Assembly: GCF_036182465.1 (NCBI RefSeq)
Contig: NZ_CP108081.1
Span: 2,914,001-2,978,000, forward strand
Reading direction: 5' to 3'
Length of the DNA: 64,000 nucleotides
Source of the DNA: Streptomyces sp. NBC_00258
Lineage (GTDB): Bacteria > Actinomycetota > Actinomycetes > Streptomycetales > Streptomycetaceae
Part shown: positions 8,393-17,073 of the stretch, in pieces
Layout of the letters: every line of letters begins with the position of its first letter
How positions within the stretch are numbered: position 1 is the stretch's first letter
Notes under the pieces: generated by a model
Seen by the model: only the letters and a program-made list of their open reading frames with translations
Told to the model about the DNA's origin: nothing
Databases searched by the model: none
Program-made: the position numbers and the translations under genes

Positions 8393-9511
8393 TCAGTGGA
8401 GGGTACCCAGTAGGCCCATGTGGAAGGGCTGGAGTTCCTCGGTCCGGCCGCCGAGAATCTTCGTGATCCACTCGGGGTCGCCGAGCAGCGCGCGGCCGAC
8501 GGCCACCAGGTCGAACTCGTCACGCTCCACCCGGTCGAGCAGCGCGTCGATCCCGGCGACCGAGCCCGGCTTCCCCTGGAACACCTCGATGAACTCGTTG
8601 TCGAGGCCGACCGAGCCGACGCTGATCGTGGGCTTGCCCGAGACCTTCTTCGCCCAGCCGGCGAGGTTGAGCTCGGATCCTTCGAACTCGGGCAGGTGGA
8701 ACCGGCGTGTGGAGCAGTGGAAGGCGTCCACGCCGGCGTCCGACAGGGGAGCGAGCAGGGCTTCGAGCTCCTGCGGCGACTGCGCGAGCCTGGCCTGATA
8801 AGCACCCATCTTCCACTGCGAGAACCGGAAGGTGATCGGGAAGTCCGGGGCGACCGCCCCACGGCAGGCGGCCACGATCTCGGTGGCGAACCGGGTACGG
8901 GCGCCGAGGTCACCGCCGTACGCGTCGGTACGGCGGTTGGTCTGCTCCCAGAGGAACTGGTCGATCAGATAGCCGTGGGCCGCGTGCACCTCGATGCCGT
9001 CGAAGCCGGTGCGCTCGGCGGCAGCGGCTGCCGCGGCGTAGGCGGCGATCACATCGTCGATGTCGGTCTGTGTCATGGCGCGGCCGACCGGCGTGCCGTC
9101 GACAGCGACGCCGGAGGGGCCGATGCTCGGGGCCTCGGGTACGGGCGGGGAACCGGCCTTCCGGTCCAGGCCCACGTGCCACAGCTGCGACAGGATCTTG
9201 CCGCCCGCGCTGTGCACCGCCTCCGTGACCTTGGCCCAGCCGGCCAGGGCCTGCTCGCCGTGGATGTGGGGGACGCGGTCGCTCGTGCCGGCCGAGTCGT
9301 GGCCGATGTACGTCCCCTCGGTGATGACGAGTCCGGCACCGCCCGCCGCGCGCCGCGCGTAGTACGCCGCCACGTCGTCGCCCGGTACGCCGCCGGGCGA
9401 GAACTCTCGGGTCATCGGCGCCATGACGATCCGGTTCGCAAGGGTGAGGCTGCCCAGGGTGAAGGGGCGCAGCAGGAGTTCCTTGGCGCGCTCGGCGGAG
9501 GTGGTCGACAT
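8393..9511 (-). CDS. Old yellow enzyme-family NADH:flavin oxidoreductase
   Basis: A 372-residue FMN-dependent TIM-barrel ene-reductase. The N-terminal FMN-binding strand reads RIVMAPMTREFSPGG, and the family motif VHAAHGYLIDQFLWEQTNRR is present around the middle. The C-terminal phosphate-binding region VAVGRALLGDPEWITK also matches. Such enzymes reduce activated C=C bonds, quinones or nitro groups. It is the last gene of the minus-strand set flavin reductase, exporter, ene-reductase, which begins at the divergent TetR gene. The gap to the exporter is 87 bp. It could detoxify quinones or act on the angucycline; which one is not shown by the sequence. Confidence 0.85.
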   Translation of the reverse strand: MSTTSAERAKELLLRPFTLGSLTLANRIVMAPMTREFSPGGVPGDDVAAYYARRAAGGAGLVITEGTYIGHDSAGTSDRVPHIHGEQALAGWAKVTEAVHSAGGKILSQLWHVGLDRKAGSPPVPEAPSIGPSGVAVDGTPVGRAMTQTDIDDVIAAYAAAAAAAERTGFDGIEVHAAHGYLIDQFLWEQTNRRTDAYGGDLGARTRFATEIVAACRGAVAPDFPITFRFSQWKMGAYQARLAQSPQELEALLAPLSDAGVDAFHCSTRRFHLPEFEGSELNLAGWAKKVSGKPTISVGSVGLDNEFIEVFQGKPGSVAGIDALLDRVERDEFDLVAVGRALLGDPEWITKILGGRTEELQPFHMGLLGTLH

Positions 9512-9598
9512 AAGAAGGGTCTGCTTTCGGTCGGGGCGCGGGGGCGCCTGACGGGATCGGTGGGGAAAAAGGAGGACGGGGAATACGTACGTCGGGTG

Positions 9599-11182
9599 TC
9601 AGTCCGTGGTCGTCGCGGGGACCTGGGCGGGCCGTGAATCCCCGGCCGATTCGGGGGTCTTGGGGGCCGGGGTCCCACGGACGAACCAGGCGAGGGCGAA
9701 GGCGACGGCCGAGAGCAGGGCGGTGCCGACGAGGACGCCGTGCAGGCCGCTGGTGAAGGCCTCCTGGACGACGCCGCGCACCCGGCCGGACATCCCGTCG
9801 ACCGACGACGGGGTCAACTCGCCGCCGGAGGTGAGCTGTTCGGCGCCGCGCTCGCCCAGTCGGGCGGCGAGCTCGTCCGTCATACGGCCCAGGTGCACGG
9901 CACCGAGCGCGGCGACGCCGAGTGAACCGCCGATCGTGCGCAGCAGCGTGACCGTTCCGGTGGCGGCTCCCATGTCGCGCGGCGGTGCCGTGTTCATCGT
10001 GGTGAGCAGCGTGCTCTGCATCAGGATGCCGACGCCGATGCCGAGCACCAGGGTGAGGGCCGAGGCGACGAACACCGGGGTGTCCGTGTCCAGCAGGAGC
10101 AGCAGCAGTGCGCCGACGACCGTGACGGCACCGCCGGTGATCGGTACCACCCGCTCCAGGCCGCCGCGGTCCATCAGCCGCCCGGTGGTCAGCTGCGCGG
10201 CCAGCATGCCCATCATCAGCGGCAGGATCTGCATACCGCTGACGGTGGAGGTGGAGCCCTGCACGAACTGCATGTACTGGGGCAGGTAGTTGATCACCGA
10301 GACCAGCACGGCGCCGACCAGGAAGCTGAGCGTCTGGGCGAGGGCGAAGTCACGGCTGCGGAACAGCCGCGGCGGGATGACGGGTTCCGCCACCCGCTGT
10401 TCCACCCGGACGAATCCGGCGACGGCCACGGCCGCGACGACGGCGAGCAGCACGATCTGCGCCGATCCCCAGTCGTAGCGGGTGCCGGCCCAGGTGGCCA
10501 GCAGGGTGAGCGAGAGGATGGCGGTGGTCAGCAGAGCCGTACCGGGGTAGTCGATCCGTCCGCCGGAGCGCTCCTTCGGCAGCCGTACGCCTTTGGCGAC
10601 CGCGAACAGCGCGAGGACGCCGAAGGGCACGTTGACGTAGAACACCCAGCGCCAGTCGAGGGCGTCGGTGATGAAGCCGCCGAGCAGCGGTCCGCCGACG
10701 AAGGCGACCGGCAGCATCACGCCGACCATCGACTGGACGCGGCCTCGTTCGTGCGCGGGAACCAGTACGCCGATGACCGACAGCGCGCCGACCATGAGTC
10801 CGCCGGCACCGAGGCCCTGGATGGCGCGGAAGGCGATGAGCTGTGGCATGTCCTGGGCCAGTCCGCACAGGACGGTGCCGACCAGGAAGAGCAGCACGGA
10901 CCACATGTAGGCGCCCTTGCGGCCCTTGAGGTCCCCGAGCTTGCCCCAGATCGGGGTGGCGGCGGCCATGGTGAGCAGGTAGGCCGTGACGGACCAGGAG
11001 AAGTGGTCGAGGCCGCCGAGGTCGCCGACGATGGTCGGCAAGGCGATGCTGACGATCTGTCCGTCGAGGGTGGCCAGGAAGATGCCGAGCATGAGCCCGA
11101 AGATGCCGAGGTAGGGCAGCTTCCCGGCGGCCTGCGGAGGCGTGTCCGCGGTGCCGCCGGTCTCCGTCGTGTCGGTGGTCAT
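9599..11182 (-). CDS. DHA2-family (14-TM) drug exporter
   Basis: A 527-residue major facilitator. The first helix is LPYLGIFGLMLGIFLATLDG, followed by the DHA2 motif region GKLGDLKGRKGAYMW and motif C-like segments, with about 14 membrane spans. The ATG at 11182 (MTTDTTETG) is used although the frame is open further upstream, because the upstream part overlaps the flavin reductase and lacks similarity. It sits 14 bp after the flavin reductase gene and is probably controlled by the divergent TetR protein. Proton-driven export of a toxic aromatic compound, perhaps the cluster's product, is the likely role. Confidence 0.85.
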   Translation of the reverse strand: MTTDTTETGGTADTPPQAAGKLPYLGIFGLMLGIFLATLDGQIVSIALPTIVGDLGGLDHFSWSVTAYLLTMAAATPIWGKLGDLKGRKGAYMWSVLLFLVGTVLCGLAQDMPQLIAFRAIQGLGAGGLMVGALSVIGVLVPAHERGRVQSMVGVMLPVAFVGGPLLGGFITDALDWRWVFYVNVPFGVLALFAVAKGVRLPKERSGGRIDYPGTALLTTAILSLTLLATWAGTRYDWGSAQIVLLAVVAAVAVAGFVRVEQRVAEPVIPPRLFRSRDFALAQTLSFLVGAVLVSVINYLPQYMQFVQGSTSTVSGMQILPLMMGMLAAQLTTGRLMDRGGLERVVPITGGAVTVVGALLLLLLDTDTPVFVASALTLVLGIGVGILMQSTLLTTMNTAPPRDMGAATGTVTLLRTIGGSLGVAALGAVHLGRMTDELAARLGERGAEQLTSGGELTPSSVDGMSGRVRGVVQEAFTSGLHGVLVGTALLSAVAFALAWFVRGTPAPKTPESAGDSRPAQVPATTTD

Positions 11183-11196
11183 GGCCGTCTTTCGTC

Positions 11197-11796
11197 TCAG
11201 CCGGTGTACGGGCGAGCGGTGCGGGCGTCCCGAAGTGCCTCTCCCCACCAGGCCAGTTGGTCGAGCAGGGCCTTGGCCGCGACGTCGCAGTCCGGGTCGA
11301 GGGGCTTGCCGTCCGAGTCGAACTTGTCGCCGTAGTTGTGGAAGCTGACGGTGTTGCGGATCGTCATGGCGTTCAGCTCGGCGAGGACGAGCCGCAGGTG
11401 CTCGACGGCACGCAGGCCGCCGGAGATGCCGCCGTAGGAGACGAAGGCGACGGGCTTGGCGTGCCACTGCGGGTTGTGCCAGTCGATCGCGTTCTTCAGG
11501 GCCGCCGGATAACTGTGGTTGTACTCCGGCGTGATGATGATGAAGGCGTCGGCCGACTCCATGCGCGGGGCGACCGCGCCGAGCAGGGCCAGGTCCTTGT
11601 CCGGGAGTTGTTCTCCGAAGGCCGGCATGACGGTCGGCAGGGGTGTCTCCACCAGGTCGACGAGGTCGACCTCCATGTCCTTGCGCTGGGCGATCTGGCT
11701 CAGCAGCCAGTCGGCCACGACCGGACCGAAGCGTCCGCCCCTCGTGCTGCCGACGAGGGCCGCCACCTGCAGAGGGCTGTCGTTCAGGTCACTCAT
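11197..11796 (-). CDS. NADPH-dependent FMN reductase/quinone reductase
   Basis: A 199-residue flavodoxin-fold protein. It has the FMN phosphate loop GSTRGGRFG near residue 16 and the family motif TPEYNHSYPAALKNAIDW in the middle. It would use NAD(P)H to reduce free FMN or quinones in the cytoplasm. It is first in an operon with an exporter and an ene-reductase, and starts 28 bp from a palindromic operator shared with a divergent TetR gene. Reduced flavin supply to a cluster oxygenase is possible but unproven. Confidence 0.85.
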   Translation of the reverse strand: MSDLNDSPLQVAALVGSTRGGRFGPVVADWLLSQIAQRKDMEVDLVDLVETPLPTVMPAFGEQLPDKDLALLGAVAPRMESADAFIIITPEYNHSYPAALKNAIDWHNPQWHAKPVAFVSYGGISGGLRAVEHLRLVLAELNAMTIRNTVSFHNYGDKFDSDGKPLDPDCDVAAKALLDQLAWWGEALRDARTARPYTG

Positions 11797-11834
11797 GCGG
11801 AACTCCTGGAAGTGTACGGCGTATCGCTACAGAT

Positions 11835-11862
11835 ACAACGTACACAGCGGAGTGTACGTTGT
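11835..11862. promoter_or_regulatory. TetR operator: perfect 11-bp inverted repeat
   Basis: ACAACGTACAC (11835-11845) and GTGTACGTTGT (11852-11862) are exact reverse complements around a 6-bp spacer. They lie between the flavin-reductase operon and the divergent TetR gene. A further near-copy (ACGTTGTACA) follows close to 11873, and a smaller repeat GTATC/GATAC precedes at 11821. The layout fits autoregulation and control of both directions. Confidence 0.75.
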
Positions 11863-11913
11863 CCACTGCTGTTACGTTGTACACAACCCCCGGCACCGGA
11901 AGGAACCTCGCCC

Positions 11914-12669
11914 ATGGCCACTCGCAGGAAAGAGGAGAAGCAGGTGACGCCGGAGCCGTCCGAGCCCAGGGAGACCGTCTCCCTCTGGGAACGCCTCAAC
12001 CGCCCCGCGCCCGCCCCGCGCTCCACTCTCACCCCGCAGCGCATCGCCGCGGCCGCCGTGGCGATCGCCGACACGGAAGGCCTCGACGCCGTCACCATGC
12101 GGCGCCTCGCGGCCGACCTGGGGGCCGCGCCGATGGCGGCGTACCGCTATGTCTCCGGCAAGGACGAGCTGCTGGAGCTGATGGTCGACCACGTGTACGG
12201 CGAGCTGTCGCTGCCCGGAGACGCCAAGGACTGGCGGGACGCCATGCGGGCCCTCGCCCTGCGCACCAGGACCGTGCTCCTCGGGCACCCCTGGGTGGCC
12301 CGCACGGCGGTGTTCACGCTGACCCCCAACCAGCTGGCCGTCCCCGAGCGGGCCCTGGCCGCGCTCGACGGGCTCGACCTGGACGCCGACACGATGATGG
12401 CGGTCTTCCGCACCGTCGACTCCTATGTGCAGGGCGCAGTGGGCTTCGAGATCGGCCTCAACGAGCTGATGCGGGAGCAGGGCTGGTCCAGCGCGAACGA
12501 GGCGCGCACCGGTCTGGCCCCACGCATGACGTGGCTGATGGGCACCGGCCGTTACCCGACGTACGAGCGTTACCTCCGCGAGGCGAGCCGCAAGGACGAC
12601 CTGGAGTGGCAGTTCGAGACGGGCCTGGAGTCGGTCCTCGACGGGATCTCCGCACGCCTGGGCATCTGA
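11914..12669 (+). CDS. TetR-family repressor
   Basis: A 251-residue repressor. The helix-turn-helix is at about residues 55-95 (MRRLAADLGAAPMAAYRYVSGKDELLELM). The long C-terminal domain resembles TetR class C-terminal ligand-binding domains. A basic leader (MATRRKEEKQV) and a stretch with WERLNRPAPAPR precede the DNA-binding domain. The ATG at 11914 has GGAAGGA upstream, although the frame is open far upstream. It is divergent from the flavin reductase/exporter/ene-reductase operon, and an 11-bp palindrome lies between them. It probably releases the operon when an aromatic drug binds. Confidence 0.85.
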   Translation: MATRRKEEKQVTPEPSEPRETVSLWERLNRPAPAPRSTLTPQRIAAAAVAIADTEGLDAVTMRRLAADLGAAPMAAYRYVSGKDELLELMVDHVYGELSLPGDAKDWRDAMRALALRTRTVLLGHPWVARTAVFTLTPNQLAVPERALAALDGLDLDADTMMAVFRTVDSYVQGAVGFEIGLNELMREQGWSSANEARTGLAPRMTWLMGTGRYPTYERYLREASRKDDLEWQFETGLESVLDGISARLGI

Positions 12670-12810
12670 ATTTCCGTCACGTTCAAATCCACGACAAATT
12701 CATCAGAGAAGTAAGAGATCTCCGGCACGCACCCCACAGAAGGTGAGTTCACTCACGGCCGTTCCGGAGGGCCGGAAATAACCTCGCCACACCGAGAAGT
12801 GGTGGGGGAA

Positions 12811-13686
12811 ATGACTCGAGTACTCGCAGGTAGGACCCAGGAAACAACCGTGTGCCGGGGTGCACGGTGCGGGCGGCGGGCGGCCGAGGGCCGGCCCCGC
12901 CGGCTCGCCGTACGGGGGCACCGGCTCTGCCCGGACTGCCGGGACCGCCTGGTCGCGGAACTGCGGCAGCTGCCCCGGCTCCACGAGGAGTGCGGCCGCC
13001 TCCTCGGCGGCTCCGACGGGCCGCGCGAGCGCACCTCGGGCGGGCCCCTGCCGGGCCTGCCCTTCAACACCGCCGCGGCGGACGCGCGGTCGGCCATCGC
13101 CGGGGTACTGCGGTCCTGGTCGTCCGTGGTCGTCGAGGAGCGCCGGACCAGCGCGCCGCCGACGAACGTGGAGAGCCTCGCGGCGTTCCTCGCCCGGCAC
13201 TGCGACTGGCTCACCGCACATCAGGCCGCTCCTGAACTGTCCCAGGAAACAGCCCTGTTGGTGCGTGACGCGCGTCGCGTGATCGATCCGAGCCCACTGC
13301 GCCGGGTGCCCATCGGGGCCTGCGTCGAGGCCGACTGCCGGGGCGGCCTGGTGGCCCTCGTACGGCCGCACCGGGGCGACACCCCGGTCGAGATCCGCTG
13401 CGATGCCTCGCCCGCCCACCGCTGGTCCGCCGACGAGTGGCTGAGCCTGAGCCGGCTGCTGACACGCGGGACCCGTGTGCACTGGGTCGGTGCCGCCGAC
13501 ATCGCCCGGCTGTGGGACATCCCGCCCGGCAGTGTGTACCGGCACGCCAGTGAGCAGGGGTGGCGGCGGCGCGCGGAGGGCGGGCGCACCTACTACCACT
13601 GCGAGGACGTTCAGCGGACACTCGGCGCGCGTTCCGGAAGTGCGCATTCCAAAAGCGATGTCTCACCTTCCTCAAGTGCGACTTAA
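12811..13686 (+). CDS. Zinc-ribbon/HTH protein of unknown function
   Basis: I do not recognise this 291-residue protein. Its N-terminus has a possible zinc ribbon (CRGARC followed by CPDC, about residues 9-42). A second Cys-containing patch lies in the middle (GACVEADC). The C-terminus has a DNA-binding-like helix-turn-helix (ADIARLWDIPPGSVYRHAS, then WRRRAEGGRTYYHCEDV). It resembles uncharacterised Streptomyces or phage-like proteins with C-terminal MerR/excisionase-type helices. Starts at 12799 and 12802 (GTG) are also possible; the ATG at 12811 is preferred because GGTGG lies about 5 bp before it. It stands alone between AT-rich gaps, directly upstream of the polyketide operon, so a regulatory role is plausible. 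Confidence 0.6.
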   Translation: MTRVLAGRTQETTVCRGARCGRRAAEGRPRRLAVRGHRLCPDCRDRLVAELRQLPRLHEECGRLLGGSDGPRERTSGGPLPGLPFNTAAADARSAIAGVLRSWSSVVVEERRTSAPPTNVESLAAFLARHCDWLTAHQAAPELSQETALLVRDARRVIDPSPLRRVPIGACVEADCRGGLVALVRPHRGDTPVEIRCDASPAHRWSADEWLSLSRLLTRGTRVHWVGAADIARLWDIPPGSVYRHASEQGWRRRAEGGRTYYHCEDVQRTLGARSGSAHSKSDVSPSSSAT

Positions 13687-13917
13687 CAATTGCTTGACGG
13701 AAGATTGTGGCCCGTCTGCAAAACCGCTCTTGACTTTCCGAGGATTTCCGAAGAAGCTAATCACTAGTTTCCGCAGCACTGTGTCGACCAACCGGTGCCG
13801 AGCGTTTCCCGGTCAATTAATGCCGGTTCAGTTATTTCGGTTCTGAATTAACATCCTCGTTATATTCCGAACCCTCTCCTGCAATTTCTCTCTCTGAAAT
13901 GCCCGGAGGGCAAGTAC
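13687..13917 (+). promoter_or_regulatory. Promoter/activator region of the polyketide operon
   Basis: A noncoding, AT-rich 231-bp stretch ahead of the FAD hydroxylase gene. It has TTGACG (13694) and TTGACT (13730). Directly after the second come two 10-bp direct repeats, TTTCCGAGGA and TTTCCGAAGA (13735-13754). Further TTTCC elements start at 13768 and 13804. Tandem repeats one helical turn apart are the usual target pattern of OmpR-family activators, so this is the best candidate site for the JadR1-like regulator. Confidence 0.55.
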
Positions 13918-15402
13918 ATGGATGCTTCGGTCATAGTCGCCGGCGCGGGGCCCACCGGCCTCACGCTCGCCGCAGAGCTGCGTCTGGCGGGGGTCGACGT
14001 CATCGTCGTCGACCGGCTCGCCGAGCGGACGGGCGAGTCGCGTGGCCTCGGTTTCACCACACGCACGATGGAGGTCTTCGACCAACGCGGGCTGCTGCCC
14101 CGCTTCGGCGACATGGGGACCAGCAACGCCGGACACTTCGGAGGACTGCCGGTCGACTTCGCCGTACTGGACAGCGTGCACCAGGCGGCCAAGACGGTGC
14201 CGCAGTCGACCACCGAGACCATGCTCGAGGGCTGGGCCGGTGAACTGGGCGTGGACATCCGCCGCGGCCACGAACTGCTCGCCGTGCGCGACACCACCGA
14301 CGGCGTGGAGGTCGACGTACGCGGGCCGGACGGCGAACAGCGGCTGACCGCTCACTATCTCGTGGGGTGCGACGGCGGGCGCAGCACGGTGCGCAAGGCC
14401 ATCGGCTTCGACTTCCCCGGCACGGCGGCGACGCTGGAGATGTACCTCGCGGACATCAAGGGCGTCGAGCTCGAACCCCGGCTCATCGGGGAGACCGTGG
14501 ACGGCGGCATGGTCATGGTCGGGCCGCTCGGCGACGGCGGGATCACCCGCATCATCGTCTGCGAGCGGGGCACCCCGCCCAGGCGGCGCACCGAGCCCCC
14601 CTCGTACGAGGAGGTCGCGGCGGCCTGGCAGCGGCTCACCGGTATCGACATCTCGCACGCCGAGCCGGTGTGGGTCAGCGCCTTCGGAGACGCGACCCGT
14701 CTGGTCACCGAGTACCGGCGCGGCCGGATCCTGCTGGCGGGCGACGCCGCGCACATCCATCTCCCGGCCGGCGGACAGGGCATGAACACCGGCATCCAGG
14801 ACGCCGCCAACCTCGGCTGGAAGCTGGCCGCCGTCGTCCGGGGCACCGCGCCCGAGGAACTGCTCGACACCTACCACGGCGAGCGGTACCCCGTCGGACA
14901 GCGGCTGATGATGAACACCAAGGCACAGGGGCTCCTCTTCCTGAGCGGCGACGAGGTGCAGCCGCTGCGGGACGTGCTCCGCGAGCTGATCCAGTACGAG
15001 GAGGTCAGCCGCCATCTCGCCGGCATGGTGAGCGGCCTGGAGATCCGGTACGACGTCGGGCCCGGCCGCCATCCCCTGCTCGGCCTGCGCATGCCGCACC
15101 TGGAACTGGTCGGCGACCGGCGCAAGACCAGCAGCACCGAACTGCTTCGCTCGGCCCGGGGCGTGCTCCTGGACCTGGAGGACAACGCCGTCCTGCGCGA
15201 CCGGGCGGCCGGCTGGTCGGACCGCGTGGACATCGTCACGGCCGCACCGCACGGCCTGTCCGACGACAGCCCGCTGGCCGGCACCTCGGCCGTGCTGGTG
15301 CGCCCCGACGGACATGTGGCGTGGGCCGCGCCCGGCAGCCATCACGACCTGCCGATGGTGCTGGAGCGCTGGTTCGGCCCGTCGAGGGGCCCGAAGTCCT
15401 GA
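13918..15402 (+). CDS. urdE: Angucycline FAD-dependent hydroxylase (UrdE/PgaE/LanE-like)
   Basis: An aromatic polyketide monooxygenase of 494 residues. In angucycline pathways this family hydroxylates C-12 (and sometimes C-12b) of the prejadomycin or UWM6 type intermediate with NADPH and O2. The FAD-binding GAGPTG is at residues 9-14, the DG segment is in VGCDGGRSTVRKAIG, and the GD motif is LLAGDAAHIHLPAGGQG with D275. The C-terminal thioredoxin-like domain has the expected length. The N-terminus is nearly the PgaE/UrdE consensus. It is the first gene of the core operon and is followed by the cyclase in the same order as in urdamycin and landomycin clusters. Confidence 0.9.
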   Translation: MDASVIVAGAGPTGLTLAAELRLAGVDVIVVDRLAERTGESRGLGFTTRTMEVFDQRGLLPRFGDMGTSNAGHFGGLPVDFAVLDSVHQAAKTVPQSTTETMLEGWAGELGVDIRRGHELLAVRDTTDGVEVDVRGPDGEQRLTAHYLVGCDGGRSTVRKAIGFDFPGTAATLEMYLADIKGVELEPRLIGETVDGGMVMVGPLGDGGITRIIVCERGTPPRRRTEPPSYEEVAAAWQRLTGIDISHAEPVWVSAFGDATRLVTEYRRGRILLAGDAAHIHLPAGGQGMNTGIQDAANLGWKLAAVVRGTAPEELLDTYHGERYPVGQRLMMNTKAQGLLFLSGDEVQPLRDVLRELIQYEEVSRHLAGMVSGLEIRYDVGPGRHPLLGLRMPHLELVGDRRKTSSTELLRSARGVLLDLEDNAVLRDRAAGWSDRVDIVTAAPHGLSDDSPLAGTSAVLVRPDGHVAWAAPGSHHDLPMVLERWFGPSRGPKS

Positions 15403-15460
15403 CGCCGGGCCGTGCTCACAAGGCCGTCCTGGCGCCGACCGTCCTGACAAGGAGAGAGAG

Positions 15461-15787
15461 ATGCACAGCACGCTGATCGTGGCCCGAATGGAGCCCGGAT
15501 CCGCCGACGACGTCGCGCGTCTGTTCAACAGGTTCGACGACACCGAGATGCCGCACCTGATGGGGACCCGGCGCCGCCAGCTCTTCTCGTACCGGGGCCT
15601 CTACTTCCATCTGCAGGACTTCGACAACGAGGACGGCGGCGAGCGGATCGAGCAGGCCAAGACGGACCCCCGGTTCGTCGGGATCAGCGACGACCTCAAG
15701 CCGTTCATCGAGGCGTACGACCCGGCGACCTGGCGCTCCCCCGCCGACGCGATGGCCCAGCGCTTCTACCACTGGACCGCACTGTGA
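15461..15787 (+). CDS. urdF: TcmI-family polyketide cyclase (UrdF-like)
   Basis: A 108-residue dimeric alpha+beta-barrel cyclase that helps fold and cyclise the nascent polyketide. It has the family hallmarks: an N-terminal beta strand followed by FNRFDDTEMPHLMGTRRRQL, the YRGLYFHL strand, and the C-terminal RSPADAMAQRFYHW segment. The ATG at 15461 follows a GGAGAGAGAG site. Its stop overlaps the GTG start of the ketosynthase (GTGA), so the two are translationally coupled. The gene order E-F-A-B-C-D matches angucycline clusters. Confidence 0.92.
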   Translation: MHSTLIVARMEPGSADDVARLFNRFDDTEMPHLMGTRRRQLFSYRGLYFHLQDFDNEDGGERIEQAKTDPRFVGISDDLKPFIEAYDPATWRSPADAMAQRFYHWTAL

Positions 15788-17073
15788 CCGCGGCCGGCGG
15801 CCGGCGGGTCGTGATCACCGGTATCGGGGTGACCGCGCCGGGCGGCGTGGGCGCCAAGAACTTCTGGAGTCTGCTGACCGACGGGCGCACCGCCACCCGC
15901 CGCATCAGCTTCTTCGATCCGTCGCCGTTCCGCTCGCAGGTGGCCGCCGAGGCCGACTTCGACGCGGCGCTGCTGGGGCTCGGCCCACAGGAGATCCGGC
16001 GCATGGACCGGGCCGCCCAGTTCGCGGTCGTCACGGCGCGCGAGGCGGTCGCCGACAGCGGGCTGGAGTTCGAGGGCCTCGACCCGCACCGCACCGGGGT
16101 GACCATCGGCAGCGCGGTCGGCGCGACGATGGGGCTCGACGAGGAGTACCGGACCGTCAGCGACAACGGGCGGCTCGACCTGGTCGACCACACCTACGCC
16201 GTGCCGCACCTCTACAACTACCTGGTGCCCAGCTCGTTCGCCGCCGAGGTGGCCTGGGCGGTCGGCGCCGAGGGCCCCAGCACGGTGGTCTCCACGGGCT
16301 GCACCTCGGGCCTCGACTCGGTGGGATACGCCGCCGAGCTGATCCGGGAGGGCGCCGCCGACGTCATGGTGGCCGGTGCCGCGGACGCCCCGATCTCGCC
16401 GATCACGGTGGCCTGTTTCGACGCCATCAAGGCGACCACCCCGCGCAACGACGACCCGGAGCACGCCTCACGGCCCTTCGACGGCACCCGCAACGGGTTC
16501 GTCCTGGGCGAGGGTGCCGCCGTGTTCGTCCTGGAGGAGCTGGGCGCCGCCCGGGCCCGCGGCGCCCACATCTACGCGGAGATCGCCGGGTACGCGACAC
16601 GCAGCAACGCCTTCCACATGACCGGACTCCGGCCCGACGGGCGGGAGATGGCGGAGGCCATCCGGGTGGCGATGGACGAGGCCCGGCTGAACCCCGAGGA
16701 CATCGACTACATCAACGCGCACGGATCCGGCACCAAGCAGAACGACCGGCACGAGACCGCCGCGTTCAAGCACAGCCTGGGCAGCCGCGCCTACGACGTA
16801 CCGGTCAGCTCCATCAAGTCGATGGTCGGGCACTCGCTCGGCGCGATCGGCTCGATCGAGATCGCCGCGTCCGCGATGGCCATGGAGCACGGTGCCGTGC
16901 CGCCCACCGCCAATCTGCACACCCCCGACCCCGAGTGCGATCTCGACTATGTGCCGCTCACGGCGCGCGACTGGCGGACCGACGCGGTGCTCTCCGTGGG
17001 CAGTGGCTTCGGCGGCTTCCAGAGCGCCATCGTGCTGGCCCGCCCGGACCGGGCCGAGAGGAGCGCCGCATGA
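15784..17073 (+). CDS. urdA: Type II PKS ketosynthase alpha
   Basis: KS-alpha of the minimal polyketide synthase, 429 residues. It condenses malonyl units on the ACP as a heterodimer with the next gene's product. The catalytic cysteine is C173 in VVSTGCTSGLD, with histidines H313 (NAHGSGT) and H350 (SIKSMVGHS) and K345. The GTG start at 15784 overlaps the cyclase stop. The ATG of the chain-length factor overlaps its own stop, which is usual for equimolar expression. Confidence 0.97.
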   Translation: MTAAGGRRVVITGIGVTAPGGVGAKNFWSLLTDGRTATRRISFFDPSPFRSQVAAEADFDAALLGLGPQEIRRMDRAAQFAVVTAREAVADSGLEFEGLDPHRTGVTIGSAVGATMGLDEEYRTVSDNGRLDLVDHTYAVPHLYNYLVPSSFAAEVAWAVGAEGPSTVVSTGCTSGLDSVGYAAELIREGAADVMVAGAADAPISPITVACFDAIKATTPRNDDPEHASRPFDGTRNGFVLGEGAAVFVLEELGAARARGAHIYAEIAGYATRSNAFHMTGLRPDGREMAEAIRVAMDEARLNPEDIDYINAHGSGTKQNDRHETAAFKHSLGSRAYDVPVSSIKSMVGHSLGAIGSIEIAASAMAMEHGAVPPTANLHTPDPECDLDYVPLTARDWRTDAVLSVGSGFGGFQSAIVLARPDRAERSAA

